A stretch of 64,000 nucleotides of DNA from Candidatus Cryptobacteroides intestinigallinarum (GTDB lineage: Bacteria; Bacteroidota; Bacteroidia; Bacteroidales; UBA932): contig JADIMK010000008.1 of NCBI GenBank assembly GCA_017694785.1, positions 1-64,000 on the forward strand, written 5' to 3'. A program made the translations under genes and the position numbers. This document shows positions 19,655-28,970 of the stretch, piece after piece (positions within the stretch are counted from its first letter, which is position 1; each line of letters opens with the position of its first letter). Below the pieces are notes generated by a model. That model was not told the DNA's origin and searched no databases. It saw nothing but the letters and a program-made list of their open reading frames with translations.

Positions 19655-19695
19655 AATCATTCTTTTTATGTTAATAGACTAAAACCATATTTGCA

Positions 19696-19703
19696 CAAAT
19701 ATA
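19696..19703 (-). promoter_or_regulatory. -7 element TATATTTG for the lipoprotein gene
   Basis: Exact TAnnTTTG on the minus strand, 42 bases before the ATG at 19654. A TTTG at 19720-19723 could be the -33 element, but the 16-base gap is shorter than the usual 19-21. Confidence 0.45.
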
Positions 19704-19758
19704 GGAAATCCCCGCTATTCAAATATCATGCAAAGCATGATTTAATGATTTTTTTGGT

Positions 19759-19766
19759 TATCTTTG
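19759..19766 (+). promoter_or_regulatory. -7 element TATCTTTG for the HAD phosphatase gene
   Basis: Exact TAnnTTTG match 22 bases before the ATG at 19789. No clear -33 TTTG at the right distance. Confidence 0.45.
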
Positions 19767-19788
19767 AAGACCTTGAAACGCCAAAGAG

Positions 19789-20628
19789 ATGAGAAAGAAA
19801 CCGATAGTTGCCCTCATATATGACTTCGACGGCACACTTTCACCTGGGAACATGCAGGAATTCGGCTTCATACAGGCCATAGGCAAGAGCCCGGCCGAAT
19901 TCTGGAGCATGAGCGACAAGATAGCGGAAGGGCAGGACGCAAGCAACATCCTCAGCTACATGAAGCTCATGTACGATGAAGCAAAGAAGGCCGGCATCAG
20001 CCTCAAGAGAGAAAAGTTCCGGAGCTTCGGCAAAAGCATCGGACTCTTCGACGGGGTCAAGGAATGGTTCGGGCTGGTAAATGAATACGGCAAGACAAAA
20101 GGAGTTGTCATAGAGCACTACATCAATTCTTCAGGGCTTGCAGAGATGATTGAAGGCTCCCCCATAGCTGGAGAATTCAAACGCATCTTCGCATGTTCTT
20201 TCCTTTATGACTCAAAAGGCAATGCAGTCTGGCCAGGGGTAGCTGTCGACTATACGGCCAAGACACAGTTCATATTCAAGATCAACAAAGGCATACTGAG
20301 CATCCGTGACAACAAGCTTGTCAACGAAAGTCAGCTTGAGGAAAACAAGAGGATACCGTTTCCGCACATGATATATTTCGGAGACGGAGAAACCGATGTA
20401 CCTTGCATGAAGATAGTGAAGATGTTCGGAGGACACTCTATCGCTGTCTACAACCAGGATATGCCGGGCAAACATGAGACAGCAAGAAAACTCCTCAAGC
20501 AGAAAAGGGTTAATTTCATCACCCCGGCCTGCTACACCAGGGACAGCAGGACATTCAAGGTCGTATGCTCTATCATCGACAAGATAAAGGCCGACCATGA
20601 ACTCCAGATGCTCTCAAAATTCAGATAG
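19789..20628 (+). CDS. HAD-superfamily phosphatase
   Basis: 279-aa cytoplasmic hydrolase. Motif I YDFDGT has the nucleophile D12 and acid/base D14, and motif IV GDGETDVP is at 198-205. A cap region of mainly helices follows motif I (about 30-110). This resembles phosphoserine-phosphatase-like HAD proteins, but the specificity-giving residues are not recognisable, so no substrate is assigned. Single gene between the lipoprotein (divergent) and the GH2 enzyme (same strand, 64 bases on). Confidence 0.85.
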   Translation: MRKKPIVALIYDFDGTLSPGNMQEFGFIQAIGKSPAEFWSMSDKIAEGQDASNILSYMKLMYDEAKKAGISLKREKFRSFGKSIGLFDGVKEWFGLVNEYGKTKGVVIEHYINSSGLAEMIEGSPIAGEFKRIFACSFLYDSKGNAVWPGVAVDYTAKTQFIFKINKGILSIRDNKLVNESQLEENKRIPFPHMIYFGDGETDVPCMKIVKMFGGHSIAVYNQDMPGKHETARKLLKQKRVNFITPACYTRDSRTFKVVCSIIDKIKADHELQMLSKFR

Positions 20629-20692
20629 CGGTCCATGACATGGGTTTCATACGGGATAAAGGAAACACATAGAAAACAACACTATACGATTA

Positions 20693-23191
20693 ATGAAACA
20701 TTTTAAGATTCTTACAGTCCTGCTGTCATCTGCAGTGTCGGCCGGACTTTTTGCACAGCCGAGGACAGAGACCCTTCTTGAAAAGGGATGGAAATTCACC
20801 AGAGAGGATTCGTCGGCATTCATCGCACCGCAGTATGACGATTCCGGATGGCAGGATGTGACAGTACCGCACGACTGGGCGATATATGGACCGTTCAGTG
20901 TCCAGAATGACAAGCAGCATACAGCTATCCTGCAGGACGGCCAGACTGACCCGATGGAACATGCCGGACGCACAGGAGGACTTCCGTTCACAGGAGCAGG
21001 ATGGTACAGGACTCAGTTCAATGTTCCGGACATGAGCCAAGGCCTCAGATGCACCCTGCTCTTTGACGGAGCGATGAGCCATGCGAGAGTATATGTCAAC
21101 GGGAAGGAAGCGTGCTTCTGGCCATACGGATACAACTCTTTCCACTTCGATGCAACTCCTTTTGTACACGAAGGAGAGAACACCCTTGCTGTACGTCTGG
21201 AAAACGAAACTGAAAGTTCCAGGTGGTATCCCGGTGCAGGCCTCTACAGGAATGTTCACCTCATTTTCACTGAAGATGCACATATACCTGTATGGGGAAC
21301 ACAGGTGACTACAGATGAAATCGGAAATGGATTTGCAAAGCTCACCCAGAAGACATCACTTGATGTACCGGAAGGCAAGTCTTTCAAAGACTACTCGATC
21401 ACTACTGAAATCCTTGATGAAGCCGGCAATACAGTCACTTCATCGACCATGGCCGGTACTCCTTATGACGGAGACATCTTCCGCCAGTCTTTCACAGTAC
21501 CGGAGCCTCATCTATGGACTCCTGATGACCCGTACCTGTACAGATCCGTGTCAAAGATATATGAAGGGGACCGGCTGAAAGACGAGTATACTACAGTCTT
21601 CGGCATACGTACCGCTGAAATCATCCATGGCAAAGGATTTTTCCTCAACGGAGAGAAAGTGACATTCAAAGGAGTATGCAACCACCATGATCTCGGCCCT
21701 CTCGGAGGGATAGCGAACGAAGCAGGGATCCGCAGACAGGTCAGGATACTCAAGGACATGGGATGCAATGCAATACGTACTTCTCACAATATGCCTGCAC
21801 CGGAACTTGTGAAAGCCTGCGACGAGATGGGCATGATGCTCATGGCTGAATCATTCGATGAATGGGCTACCGCCAAGGTACAGAACGGATACCACAAGGT
21901 ATTCAATGAATGGGTGGAGAAGGATCTTGTCAATCTGATAAGGCACTACCGTAACAATCCGAGTATCGTCATGTGGTGCATAGGCAACGAAGTACCTGAC
22001 CAGTGGAATCCGGACCAGGGACCGAAACTCTCGCTGATGCTCCAGGACATCTGCCACAGGGAAGATCCGACAAGACCCGTAACCCAGGGCATGGATGCAC
22101 CGGATGCCGTGGTAAACAACAACATGGCAGCTGTAATGGACGTACCGGGATTCAACTACAGGCCGCACAAATATCAGGAAAGCTATGCAAAGCTTCCTCA
22201 GAGGCTGATCCTTGGAAGCGAGACGGCTTCCACCCTAAGCTCCCGCGGAGTCTACAAATTCCCTGTGGTACGCAGATCGATGTATAAATATCCTGACCAT
22301 CAGGCATCATCATACGATGTGGAGCACTGCGGCTGGTCAAACCTTCCTGAAGACGACTTCATACAGCACGATGACCTGCCGTACTGCATAGGGGAATTCG
22401 TGTGGACAGGCTTCGATTATCTCGGGGAGCCTACTCCATACTATTCCGACTGGCCAAGCCATTCTTCCCTCTTCGGCATCATAGATCTGGCCGGAATACC
22501 GAAGGACAGGTATTATCTCTACAGAAGCCACTGGAACACTGAAGAGCCTACTCTTCATGTACTTCCTCACTGGAACTGGGAGGGCCGTGAAGGAGAAGTG
22601 ACCCCTATATTCGTCTATACAAGCTGGCCTTCAGCAGAAGTGTTCATAAACGGGAAGAGCCAGGGCATCAGGACAAAAGATACCACTGTAACTGTGTACA
22701 ACAGTGCGGATTCAGCTTCAATGGCTGACTTTGCGAGACAGAAACGTTACCGTCTGATGTGGATGGACACAGTCTATGAGCCTGGTACAGTCACAGTTGT
22801 GGCCTATGACGACGAAGGCAATCCGGTGGCAGAGACACAGATGAAAACCGCAGGCAAGCCATACCGCATAGAACTGGTGGCTGACCGTACTGTAATTAAG
22901 GCTGACGGCAAGGACCTGTCGTTCATCACTGTGAAGGTGACAGACAAGGACGGGAACCTCTGTCCCCTCGCTGACAACGAGATCAGCTTCAAGGTCAAAG
23001 GCAAAGGATGGTACAGGGCTGGAGCAAACGGCAACCCGACCTCCCTCGAATCATTCCAGGAGCCTCACATGAAGGTATTCTCGGGCATGATGACAGCAAT
23101 AGTATCTTCGACTGAAGAGCCTGGGGAGATAATCCTTGAAGCCACTTCCAAAGGTCTGAAGAAAGCCAGCATCAGGATTGTGAGTGAATGA
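20693..23191 (+). CDS. Exported glycoside hydrolase family 2 (beta-galactosidase-like)
   Basis: 832 aa with signal peptide (about 1-22, SAVSAGLFAQ). Order: GH2 sugar-binding jelly roll (about 25-190; VPHDWAIYGPF, GAGWYRTQF), Ig-like domain, TIM barrel from about 310, then C-terminal DUF4982-like and Ig-like beta domains from about 610. The acid/base Glu is E433 in GNEVPDQW and the likely nucleophile is E510 in LGSETAST. The family usually acts as beta-galactosidase, beta-glucuronidase or related exo-glycosidase in the periplasm; the exact sugar cannot be read. No SusC/SusD neighbours, so it is not part of a visible polysaccharide utilisation locus. Confidence 0.9.
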   Translation: MKHFKILTVLLSSAVSAGLFAQPRTETLLEKGWKFTREDSSAFIAPQYDDSGWQDVTVPHDWAIYGPFSVQNDKQHTAILQDGQTDPMEHAGRTGGLPFTGAGWYRTQFNVPDMSQGLRCTLLFDGAMSHARVYVNGKEACFWPYGYNSFHFDATPFVHEGENTLAVRLENETESSRWYPGAGLYRNVHLIFTEDAHIPVWGTQVTTDEIGNGFAKLTQKTSLDVPEGKSFKDYSITTEILDEAGNTVTSSTMAGTPYDGDIFRQSFTVPEPHLWTPDDPYLYRSVSKIYEGDRLKDEYTTVFGIRTAEIIHGKGFFLNGEKVTFKGVCNHHDLGPLGGIANEAGIRRQVRILKDMGCNAIRTSHNMPAPELVKACDEMGMMLMAESFDEWATAKVQNGYHKVFNEWVEKDLVNLIRHYRNNPSIVMWCIGNEVPDQWNPDQGPKLSLMLQDICHREDPTRPVTQGMDAPDAVVNNNMAAVMDVPGFNYRPHKYQESYAKLPQRLILGSETASTLSSRGVYKFPVVRRSMYKYPDHQASSYDVEHCGWSNLPEDDFIQHDDLPYCIGEFVWTGFDYLGEPTPYYSDWPSHSSLFGIIDLAGIPKDRYYLYRSHWNTEEPTLHVLPHWNWEGREGEVTPIFVYTSWPSAEVFINGKSQGIRTKDTTVTVYNSADSASMADFARQKRYRLMWMDTVYEPGTVTVVAYDDEGNPVAETQMKTAGKPYRIELVADRTVIKADGKDLSFITVKVTDKDGNLCPLADNEISFKVKGKGWYRAGANGNPTSLESFQEPHMKVFSGMMTAIVSSTEEPGEIILEATSKGLKKASIRIVSE

Positions 23192-23198
23192 CAGATAT

Positions 23199-23213
23199 GG
23201 TGCCTCTGGCACC
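23199..23213. terminator. Short hairpin between convergent genes
   Basis: GGTGCC-TCT-GGCACC, a 6-bp stem in the 44-base gap between the GH2 gene and the PHP phosphatase. No T-run; weak. Confidence 0.25.
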
Positions 23214-23235
23214 GGGAATCATGACTTGACGACAA

Positions 23236-23997
23236 TCAGGATCTGAACAAAGCGGTTGTCGCCATCATGATCTGTTCAAGTTCAGATGCATGTTTTTTCT
23301 TGAATCTGAGGCTCTTGAGCATATCAGTCTGGACAAGTGAATGAAGGTCTGTACCCACATATGAGTACAGGCCTTTTTCGAGTATTGCTTCAGCCTTGGC
23401 CTTGGCTCCTTTTCCATAGAAACCTCCCAAAGACAGAAGATTAAGCTGCAGACTACATCCTTTTCCGACAAGATCCCTTATGCGGGACAGGTCGGCAGGA
23501 TAGAAGATATAGCGCTCGGGATGTGCCAGGACAGGTCTGTAGTCCAGACAGTTGAGCCGGAATACAGCCTGGTCTATATTGGATGATTCGTAGGCATAGG
23601 ACATCTCGATGAGTATATGCCTGCCAGGAAGGGCCAGCATATCACCAGAGAATGTATCTTCTATACCTTCATATATCATGTGCTCCCCTGCTATCTTGAA
23701 ATCTATGCCTGATGCTTCATGGAGAGGACCTTCCACCTGACTGAAATGATTTGAAATGAAGCTGAAGCTGTTGTCCGGATACAGATCCGGATATATGTGA
23801 GGCGTCAGTATCATATTCTTCACACCGAGAGAAGAAAGGACCTCAGCCGCCTTGCACGAACTTTCAAGACTTTTGAAGCCATCATCTACACCCGGCAGAA
23901 GATGTGAATGCATATCTGTCTCAAAGGGCAGCTCAGAAAGAGCCGGCCCTTTTGAAAAAAGTGATGAAAAGAATCCTCTTCCTGTCCTGTTTTCCAT
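23236..23997 (-). CDS. PHP-domain tyrosine-protein phosphatase, CpsB/YwqE type
   Basis: 253 aa. Metal-binding motif I DMHSHLLPGVDDG (D28, H30, H32) and further PHP ligands in ILTPHIYP, AGEHMIYE, VLAHPERY and VGTDLHS are all in place. This subfamily dephosphorylates tyrosine kinases that control capsule/exopolysaccharide export, yet no kinase or polysaccharide genes are nearby. It is the last gene of a minus-strand run aguA-aguB-purT, 26 bases after purT, so co-transcription with purine/polyamine genes is likely and functionally unexplained. Confidence 0.85.
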   Translation of the reverse strand: MENRTGRGFFSSLFSKGPALSELPFETDMHSHLLPGVDDGFKSLESSCKAAEVLSSLGVKNMILTPHIYPDLYPDNSFSFISNHFSQVEGPLHEASGIDFKIAGEHMIYEGIEDTFSGDMLALPGRHILIEMSYAYESSNIDQAVFRLNCLDYRPVLAHPERYIFYPADLSRIRDLVGKGCSLQLNLLSLGGFYGKGAKAKAEAILEKGLYSYVGTDLHSLVQTDMLKSLRFKKKHASELEQIMMATTALFRS

Positions 23998-24023
23998 CTG
24001 CAGCAGTTATATTGTCCGTAAGA

Positions 24024-25208
24024 TCAGTAGACCTTAACGGAAAGTTTCGCATAAGCCCTGTTGACCTTGGCAAGGGCTTCTCCTACTGTATCGGCTGTTG
24101 CGAGAAGTACGCCAAGACGGCGGTGACCGGCGATCTCAGGCTTTCCGAATATCCTCATCTGTACGCCAGGCTCCTCGAGGACCTTCTCCAGGTTCTGGAA
24201 CTCATATTCCCTTGTATTGCCTTCAACGACAATAGCCTTTGACGCAGACGGACCATAGAATCTGACCTCAGGGACAGGAAGTCCGAGAATGGCTCTTGCA
24301 TGCAGAGCAAACTCCGACATGTCCTGCGAGATCATTGTGACCATACCGGTGTCATGAGGACGTGGCGATACTTCACTGAAGATCACATCGTCACCTTTCA
24401 CAAAGAGCTCCACTCCGAAGATACCGTAACCTCCGAGGGCAAATGTGATCTCTCCGGCAATGTGTTCAGCCTTTGCAAGCGCCTCCGGCGGCATGGCCTG
24501 AGGCTGCCATGACTCCCTGTAGTCGCCTTCGACCTGATGATGTCCGATAGGCTTGAGGAATGTGGTCCCTGCACAATGACGGACAGTCAGCAGGGTGATC
24601 TCATAGTCAAAGTCGACGAAGCCTTCCACTATTACTTTTCCGCTTCCGGCCCTTCCGCCTTCCTGAGACACATGCCATGCATGGTCTATGTCTTCAGGAG
24701 ACTTGATGGTACTCTGGCCGTGGCCGGACGAACTCATGACAGGCTTCACTACGCAAGGTATGCCTATCTCCTTCACAGCCTCATCGAATTCCTCCCTTGT
24801 GGAAGCGAAGCGGTAGCGTGAAGTCGGCAGGCCGAGAGTCTCGGCTGCCAGACGGCGGATCCCTTCCCTGTTCATCGTAAGACGTGCAGCCTTGGCTGTA
24901 GGTATGACATTGAAACCTTCATTCTCCAGTTCGACAAGCTTGTCAGTAGCAATTGCCTCAATCTCGGGGATAATGTAGTCAGGCTTCTCTTCCTCTATGA
25001 TTTCCTTAAGAGCGGCTCCGTCAAGCATTGAAATAACATGATGTGAATGTGCCACATGCATAGCAGGTGCATTTTCATATTTGTCGACTGCAACGACCTG
25101 TACCCCGAAGCGTTGAAGTTCTATGGCCACTTCCTTGCCCAGTTCGCCTGAGCCGCACAGCAGGGCCTTCTTGCCGTACTTAGTGAATGTAGTTCCTATT
25201 TTCGTCAT
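24024..25208 (-). CDS. purT: Formate-dependent phosphoribosylglycinamide formyltransferase PurT
   Basis: 394-aa ATP-grasp enzyme making formyl-GAR from GAR, formate and ATP in purine synthesis, independent of 10-formyl-THF. Seen: N-terminal [43 protein letters not shown]-grasp core [15 protein letters not shown], metal-binding [14 protein letters not shown], and C-terminal RRLGVLLA. Length and motifs fit the family throughout. Placed 26 bases after aguB. Confidence 0.97.
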   Translation of the reverse strand: MTKIGTTFTKYGKKALLCGSGELGKEVAIELQRFGVQVVAVDKYENAPAMHVAHSHHVISMLDGAALKEIIEEEKPDYIIPEIEAIATDKLVELENEGFNVIPTAKAARLTMNREGIRRLAAETLGLPTSRYRFASTREEFDEAVKEIGIPCVVKPVMSSSGHGQSTIKSPEDIDHAWHVSQEGGRAGSGKVIVEGFVDFDYEITLLTVRHCAGTTFLKPIGHHQVEGDYRESWQPQAMPPEALAKAEHIAGEITFALGGYGIFGVELFVKGDDVIFSEVSPRPHDTGMVTMISQDMSEFALHARAILGLPVPEVRFYGPSASKAIVVEGNTREYEFQNLEKVLEEPGVQMRIFGKPEIAGHRRLGVLLATADTVGEALAKVNRAYAKLSVKVY

Positions 25209-25234
25209 GGTCTCTTATTGGTTAACTGATTGAT

Positions 25235-26119
25235 CTATTTTCCGTATCTCTTGAGTATGTCTCCATAGGCATCTATCCTGCGGTCTCGGAAGAACGGCCA
25301 GCCCCTGCGGACATATTCAGTCCTGTCAAGGTCTATGTCCACGACCTTCACGCCTTCCTCATCTTTACCGAACTGTGCCAGGATCTCTCCCTGAGGACCG
25401 GTCGCGAACGAATTGCCCCAGAAGTCAAGGCCTATGGTATTTCCGGTAGGATCATCCTCGTGGCCTGTCCTGTTGACTGTTATCACAGGAAGACCGTTTG
25501 CCACGGCATGGCCTCTCTGGACAAGCTTCCATGCGTCGCACTGCATCTTCTGCTCTTCAACAGGGTCTGTACCCACCCCGCCTATTGCAGTAGGATAGAT
25601 CAGCAGCTGTGCTCCGTTGAGTGCCATTATCCTCGCAGCCTCAGGATACCACTGGTCCCAGCATACGAGCACTCCCAGAGTACCGGCAGAAGTCTCTATC
25701 GGACGGAAGCCCAGGTCACCCGGTGTGAAATAGAATTTCTCATAATAGCAAGGATCGTCAGGGATGTGCATTTTCCTGTATATCCCGGCTATCGTACCGT
25801 CCTTTTCAATCACCACTGCAGTGTTGTGGTAGATGCCGGCAGTGCGGCGTTCAAAGAGAGAGAGCACAATCACGATGCCCAGCTCCTTGGCGAGGGCACC
25901 GTATGTCTCGGTTGACGGGCCGGGTATCGGCTCCGCGAGATCGCAGAGAGCGGCATTCTCACTCTGGCAGAAATATACCGAATTGTGCAGCTCCTGGAGA
26001 ACGACAAGCTGAGCTCCCTGTGAAGCGCATTTCCTTATATTGTTCTTAAGCTTCTCAATATTGGCTGCGATATCAGTCGTGCACGACTGCTGTACCATTC
26101 CGACTTTCAAGATTTTCAT
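25235..26119 (-). CDS. aguB: N-carbamoylputrescine amidase
   Basis: 294-aa nitrilase-superfamily enzyme that hydrolyses N-carbamoylputrescine to putrescine, CO2 and ammonia. The catalytic triad is visible: E43 (LVVLQELHN), K116 (IYRKMHIPDD) and C153 (VLVCWDQWYPEAAR). The MHIPDDPCYYEKFYFTPGD stretch is characteristic of the AguB subgroup. It lies 58 bases after aguA, giving the full agmatine-to-putrescine route. Confidence 0.95.
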   Translation of the reverse strand: MKILKVGMVQQSCTTDIAANIEKLKNNIRKCASQGAQLVVLQELHNSVYFCQSENAALCDLAEPIPGPSTETYGALAKELGIVIVLSLFERRTAGIYHNTAVVIEKDGTIAGIYRKMHIPDDPCYYEKFYFTPGDLGFRPIETSAGTLGVLVCWDQWYPEAARIMALNGAQLLIYPTAIGGVGTDPVEEQKMQCDAWKLVQRGHAVANGLPVITVNRTGHEDDPTGNTIGLDFWGNSFATGPQGEILAQFGKDEEGVKVVDIDLDRTEYVRRGWPFFRDRRIDAYGDILKRYGK

Positions 26120-26177
26120 TTTATAAGATAGATTTTATTTATCGAGGTAATGTTATTGTCTGACAGCGGGAGCAATT

Positions 26178-27251
26178 TCAGTTCCTGCCGGCAGAGTCAC
26201 CATCAGTGTCCCTGAGGTATCCTTCCGGGAACTGCATTGTCACGCAGTGGAGCGATCCATGCCCTGAAAGGAGGGCACGGCAGTCAATCACACGCACTTC
26301 CCTGTCAGGAAAGACTTCCTGAAGCCTTGTCCTTGCGATTTCATCCTTAGGGGAAGCGGCACCCGGTACAAGGACTCCTCCGTTGACTATAAGGAAATTG
26401 GCATATGAAGCCGGAAGCCTGTAGTCATCAAGCCAAAGGGCATCAGGCAAAGGTAGAGGGACAAGTCTGTATGGACGTCCGTCAAGTGTCCTGAACGTCT
26501 TCAGCTGCTTCTCCATGGCATCCAGCTCAGGAAAATTCGGATCGGACGGATCCTCACACTTAGTATAGGCTATTGTATCCGGAGTGCAGAAACGGGCAAG
26601 GATATCCACATGGCTGTCGGTGTCGTCTCCGATTATCTCACCATGGTCAAGCCAGAGGATACGGCTGAGCCCGAACGCTCCCTTAAGCTCATCCTCTATC
26701 TCATCACGGTCCAGATATTCGTTCCTGTTGATGGAGCACAGGCATGAGGATGTGGTCAGCATGGTGCCGCAGCCGTCGCTGTCGATGCTGCCGCCTTCAA
26801 GTACATAAGGACGCATGTCCACTCCCAGCACATCATCATTGAATGCACCTTCGTTGAAGATGGTACGGGTGATCTGGTTGTCAAGGTTGGAAGCGAACTT
26901 CAGCCCCCATCCGTTGAACACGAAATCGAACAGATACTTCTCACCGTCGTCTCCATATACGGAAATGCCGCCGTGGTCCCTTGCCCAGGTGTCATTAATA
27001 GGAGCCTCATAGAAACGGATCCGATCAGTGTCCAGCTGCATCCCTGTCCTTTCACAGACCTGGGCGATGTCAGCCTTCGCTTCGTCAATGTCGCGGGTGA
27101 CGATCATCAGCGGTTCAAAATCGAGTATATTGCGGGCAATGTCCACATAGCACTCAAGGACACGGTCTATCTGATACCACTCGGTATCCCTGTGGGGCCA
27201 TGTGAGCTGTACACCGCCCTGTCTTTCCCATTCTGCAGGCAATCTCCTCAT
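26178..27251 (-). CDS. aguA: Agmatine deiminase
   Basis: 357-aa member of the guanidino-group-modifying family; converts agmatine to N-carbamoylputrescine and ammonia. Visible: N-terminal PAEWERQGGVQLTWPH, TWARDHGG, LEGGSIDSDG, WLDHGEIIGDDTDSHVD, and catalytic C336 in GHGSLHCVTMQ. First gene of the minus-strand run to 23236. The enzyme that makes agmatine (arginine decarboxylase) is not in this window. Confidence 0.97.
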   Translation of the reverse strand: MRRLPAEWERQGGVQLTWPHRDTEWYQIDRVLECYVDIARNILDFEPLMIVTRDIDEAKADIAQVCERTGMQLDTDRIRFYEAPINDTWARDHGGISVYGDDGEKYLFDFVFNGWGLKFASNLDNQITRTIFNEGAFNDDVLGVDMRPYVLEGGSIDSDGCGTMLTTSSCLCSINRNEYLDRDEIEDELKGAFGLSRILWLDHGEIIGDDTDSHVDILARFCTPDTIAYTKCEDPSDPNFPELDAMEKQLKTFRTLDGRPYRLVPLPLPDALWLDDYRLPASYANFLIVNGGVLVPGAASPKDEIARTRLQEVFPDREVRVIDCRALLSGHGSLHCVTMQFPEGYLRDTDGDSAGRN

Positions 27252-27368
27252 ACTCTTTGTCTTTATTTGTCTTGCTGTCTATCAGAAAACGAGGCCAACC
27301 GTTACGGTCAGCCCCTCCCGAAAAGTTTTACGGCCAAAATCATAGTTAAGCATTACACGGCCGCAGTG

Positions 27369-27376
27369 CAAATATA
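27369..27376 (-). promoter_or_regulatory. -7 element TATATTTG upstream of aguA
   Basis: Exact TAnnTTTG on the minus strand inside a GTGCA/TGCAC inverted repeat (27367-27382), 118 bases before the aguA start. Possible operon promoter. Confidence 0.4.
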
Positions 27377-27411
27377 TGCACTTTTGATGCCATTATGAAA
27401 TTTTATTCCTC

Positions 27412-27475
27412 TTTATTCAGAGAAATGTCCTGACATGTCCATGTTTATTCAGAGAAATGTTCTGCCGTGTCCATG
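27412..27475. repeat. Tandem duplication of a 32-bp unit
   Basis: Copy 1 at 27412-27443 and copy 2 at 27444-27475, both starting TTTATTCAGAGAAATG and ending TGTCCATG, differ at three positions. The pair lies directly before the end of the DUF2752 gene and upstream of aguA. No coding role. Confidence 0.85.
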
Positions 27476-27486
27476 GCCGGCAGCAT

Positions 27487-27882
27487 CTAGATGCCGAATA
27501 CATTTCTCAGGACCCACCAGAGCATTATGATACCGAACACAGTCCAGATGACCGGGGCACTTCCCAGCCGCTTGTACAGGCGTGGCATACGGCTGCGCAT
27601 GAGCCATGCGAAGACAAGAAGAGCAAGGAATGGAATCGAGATGACCATCAGGGCATTGCTTTCAAATGCCGCGGCCACATCAAAGTTCAGGAGAGCATGG
27701 ATGGCCCGCTGCGAGCCGCATCCGGGACAGTCCAGCCCGGTAAGCTCATGGAAGATGCACCTGGGGAAGAGTACCGACTCCGCCGGATCGAACTTCATGT
27801 ATACGAATACGGAGGCAGAGGCCACCGCCAGTACCGCGATGACCATAAGCCTTGAGGCAATATGCCGCCTCAGAACAGGCAT
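27487..27882 (-). CDS. DUF2752 membrane protein
   Basis: 131 aa from the ATG at 27882. It has the DUF2752 signature CPGCGSQRAIHALLNFD, preceded by a conserved CIFHELTGLD, and three hydrophobic segments (about 13-30, 80-100, 110-128). Function not known. Its start overlaps the end of the upstream gene by 13 bases in another frame, so the two are probably translationally coupled. Confidence 0.85.
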   Translation of the reverse strand: MPVLRRHIASRLMVIAVLAVASASVFVYMKFDPAESVLFPRCIFHELTGLDCPGCGSQRAIHALLNFDVAAAFESNALMVISIPFLALLVFAWLMRSRMPRLYKRLGSAPVIWTVFGIIMLWWVLRNVFGI

Positions 27883-28277
27883 GCTGTATAAAGATAGCTG
27901 TTGTCCCAGAACGATGCCCAGGAAAACAAGCCTGCCATAACGAGGATGACATACAATATCCAGAGGATTATGTTCAACAGCAATCCCAGCAAACACCAGT
28001 TCCTTGCCTTCCTGGAATATTCCCTGGCCTCGTCATACAAGCCGGCATTCCATGCCGGATCGACCTTGGAGCCATATACTATACCGATTATTCCGAAGAT
28101 CAGGCAGCAGAAAATTGTGACAATCACTGAAAGTACAAGATATGTCGGCGGGCGCACCCCCTGCGCCTGTTTTGCTGAAGGAGCAGAATAGACCGGAGAT
28201 TCCGAAAGACTGTTTCCGCATTTCGGACAGAACCTTGAGTTGTCCGGAACTTCGGCACCGCAATTTCTACAGAACAT
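27870..28277 (-). CDS. Zinc-ribbon protein with CD225/dispanin-like membrane domain
   Basis: 135 aa from ATG 28277. N-terminal zinc ribbon FCRNCGAEVPDNSRFCPKCG (two CxxC pairs), a flexible Ser/Pro/Ala linker, then two membrane segments (about 50-72, 95-120) separated by a short basic stretch with REYSRKARNW, the pattern of CD225-type proteins. Role unknown; probably an inner-membrane protein with a cytosolic zinc ribbon. Middle gene of a three-gene set. Confidence 0.8.
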   Translation of the reverse strand: MFCRNCGAEVPDNSRFCPKCGNSLSESPVYSAPSAKQAQGVRPPTYLVLSVIVTIFCCLIFGIIGIVYGSKVDPAWNAGLYDEAREYSRKARNWCLLGLLLNIILWILYVILVMAGLFSWASFWDNSYLYTACLF

Positions 28278-28320
28278 GATACGATTCCTTTGGTTTATCT
28301 GATATATATACGTGAGAGGA

Positions 28321-28743
28321 TCAGAACAGAGGCAGGGTCCGGTCATTGTCCACATACTTCTCCTGGAACTCCCTGTCGGACATCACAAGCATCATTATGC
28401 CCTGGATGAACATGAGCAGAGACCAGATACCGCATGTGCAGACCGAAAGGATTATAGTCAGGATCCCGGCCGTAATCTTCCCGAGATAGAAATAATGTAT
28501 GCCAAGCGAGCCTAGCAATATGGCGAAGATGCCTGCTATAGTCTTGTCTTTAGCATAAAAGCCGACAGGATACTCCTGCGAAAGATTTTTTCCGCACTGG
28601 GGGCAGAATCTTGCGTCAGCAGGAACCTTTGTCCCGCATTCAGGACAGAATACATCCTTTGCCACAGGGGCACCGCAATGAGGGCAGAATGATGCAGAAT
28701 CAGACATCTGCCCGCCACATTCCTTACAATTGATAATTGCCAT
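28321..28743 (-). CDS. Double zinc-ribbon TM2-domain protein
   Basis: 140 aa. Three CxxC pairs make two zinc-ribbon-like units (CKECGGQ...CPHCG and CPECGTKVP...CPQCG). Then a TM2 domain: AKDKTIAGIFAILLGSLGIH, a YLGK turn and a second hydrophobic helix with CTCGIWSL. TM2 domains occur in small bacterial membrane proteins of unclear role. First of the set; 43 bases separate it from the next gene. Confidence 0.85.
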   Translation of the reverse strand: MAIINCKECGGQMSDSASFCPHCGAPVAKDVFCPECGTKVPADARFCPQCGKNLSQEYPVGFYAKDKTIAGIFAILLGSLGIHYFYLGKITAGILTIILSVCTCGIWSLLMFIQGIMMLVMSDREFQEKYVDNDRTLPLF

Positions 28744-28970
28744 GATACAATACTAAAATTTATGTCCAGACACCACATCTTGAACTGATACCGTGTACTC
28801 TGCTTTTGAAGCGGATTCCACATTCAAGTGATGAATTTAATGATATTTTTCCGAAAAGCAAGTCCGGGTGAAGCATTTTAATTAATTTCGCACCATAAGA
28901 CTATCATCAGAACCCGAAGGGATATCTGCCTTCAATATGATCTGAAGTCTGTATCATAAATCTGATTGAA

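Noticed and set aside
27491..27940. 149-codon plus-strand frame over the DUF2752 gene
   Set aside because: The minus-strand protein has a clear DUF2752 signature; the plus frame encodes a Thr/Arg-rich peptide without homology features.
28744..28970. Possible RNA gene in the 227-base gap
   Set aside because: No cloverleaf, no strong hairpin; only a near-match to a -7 element at 28883-28890.
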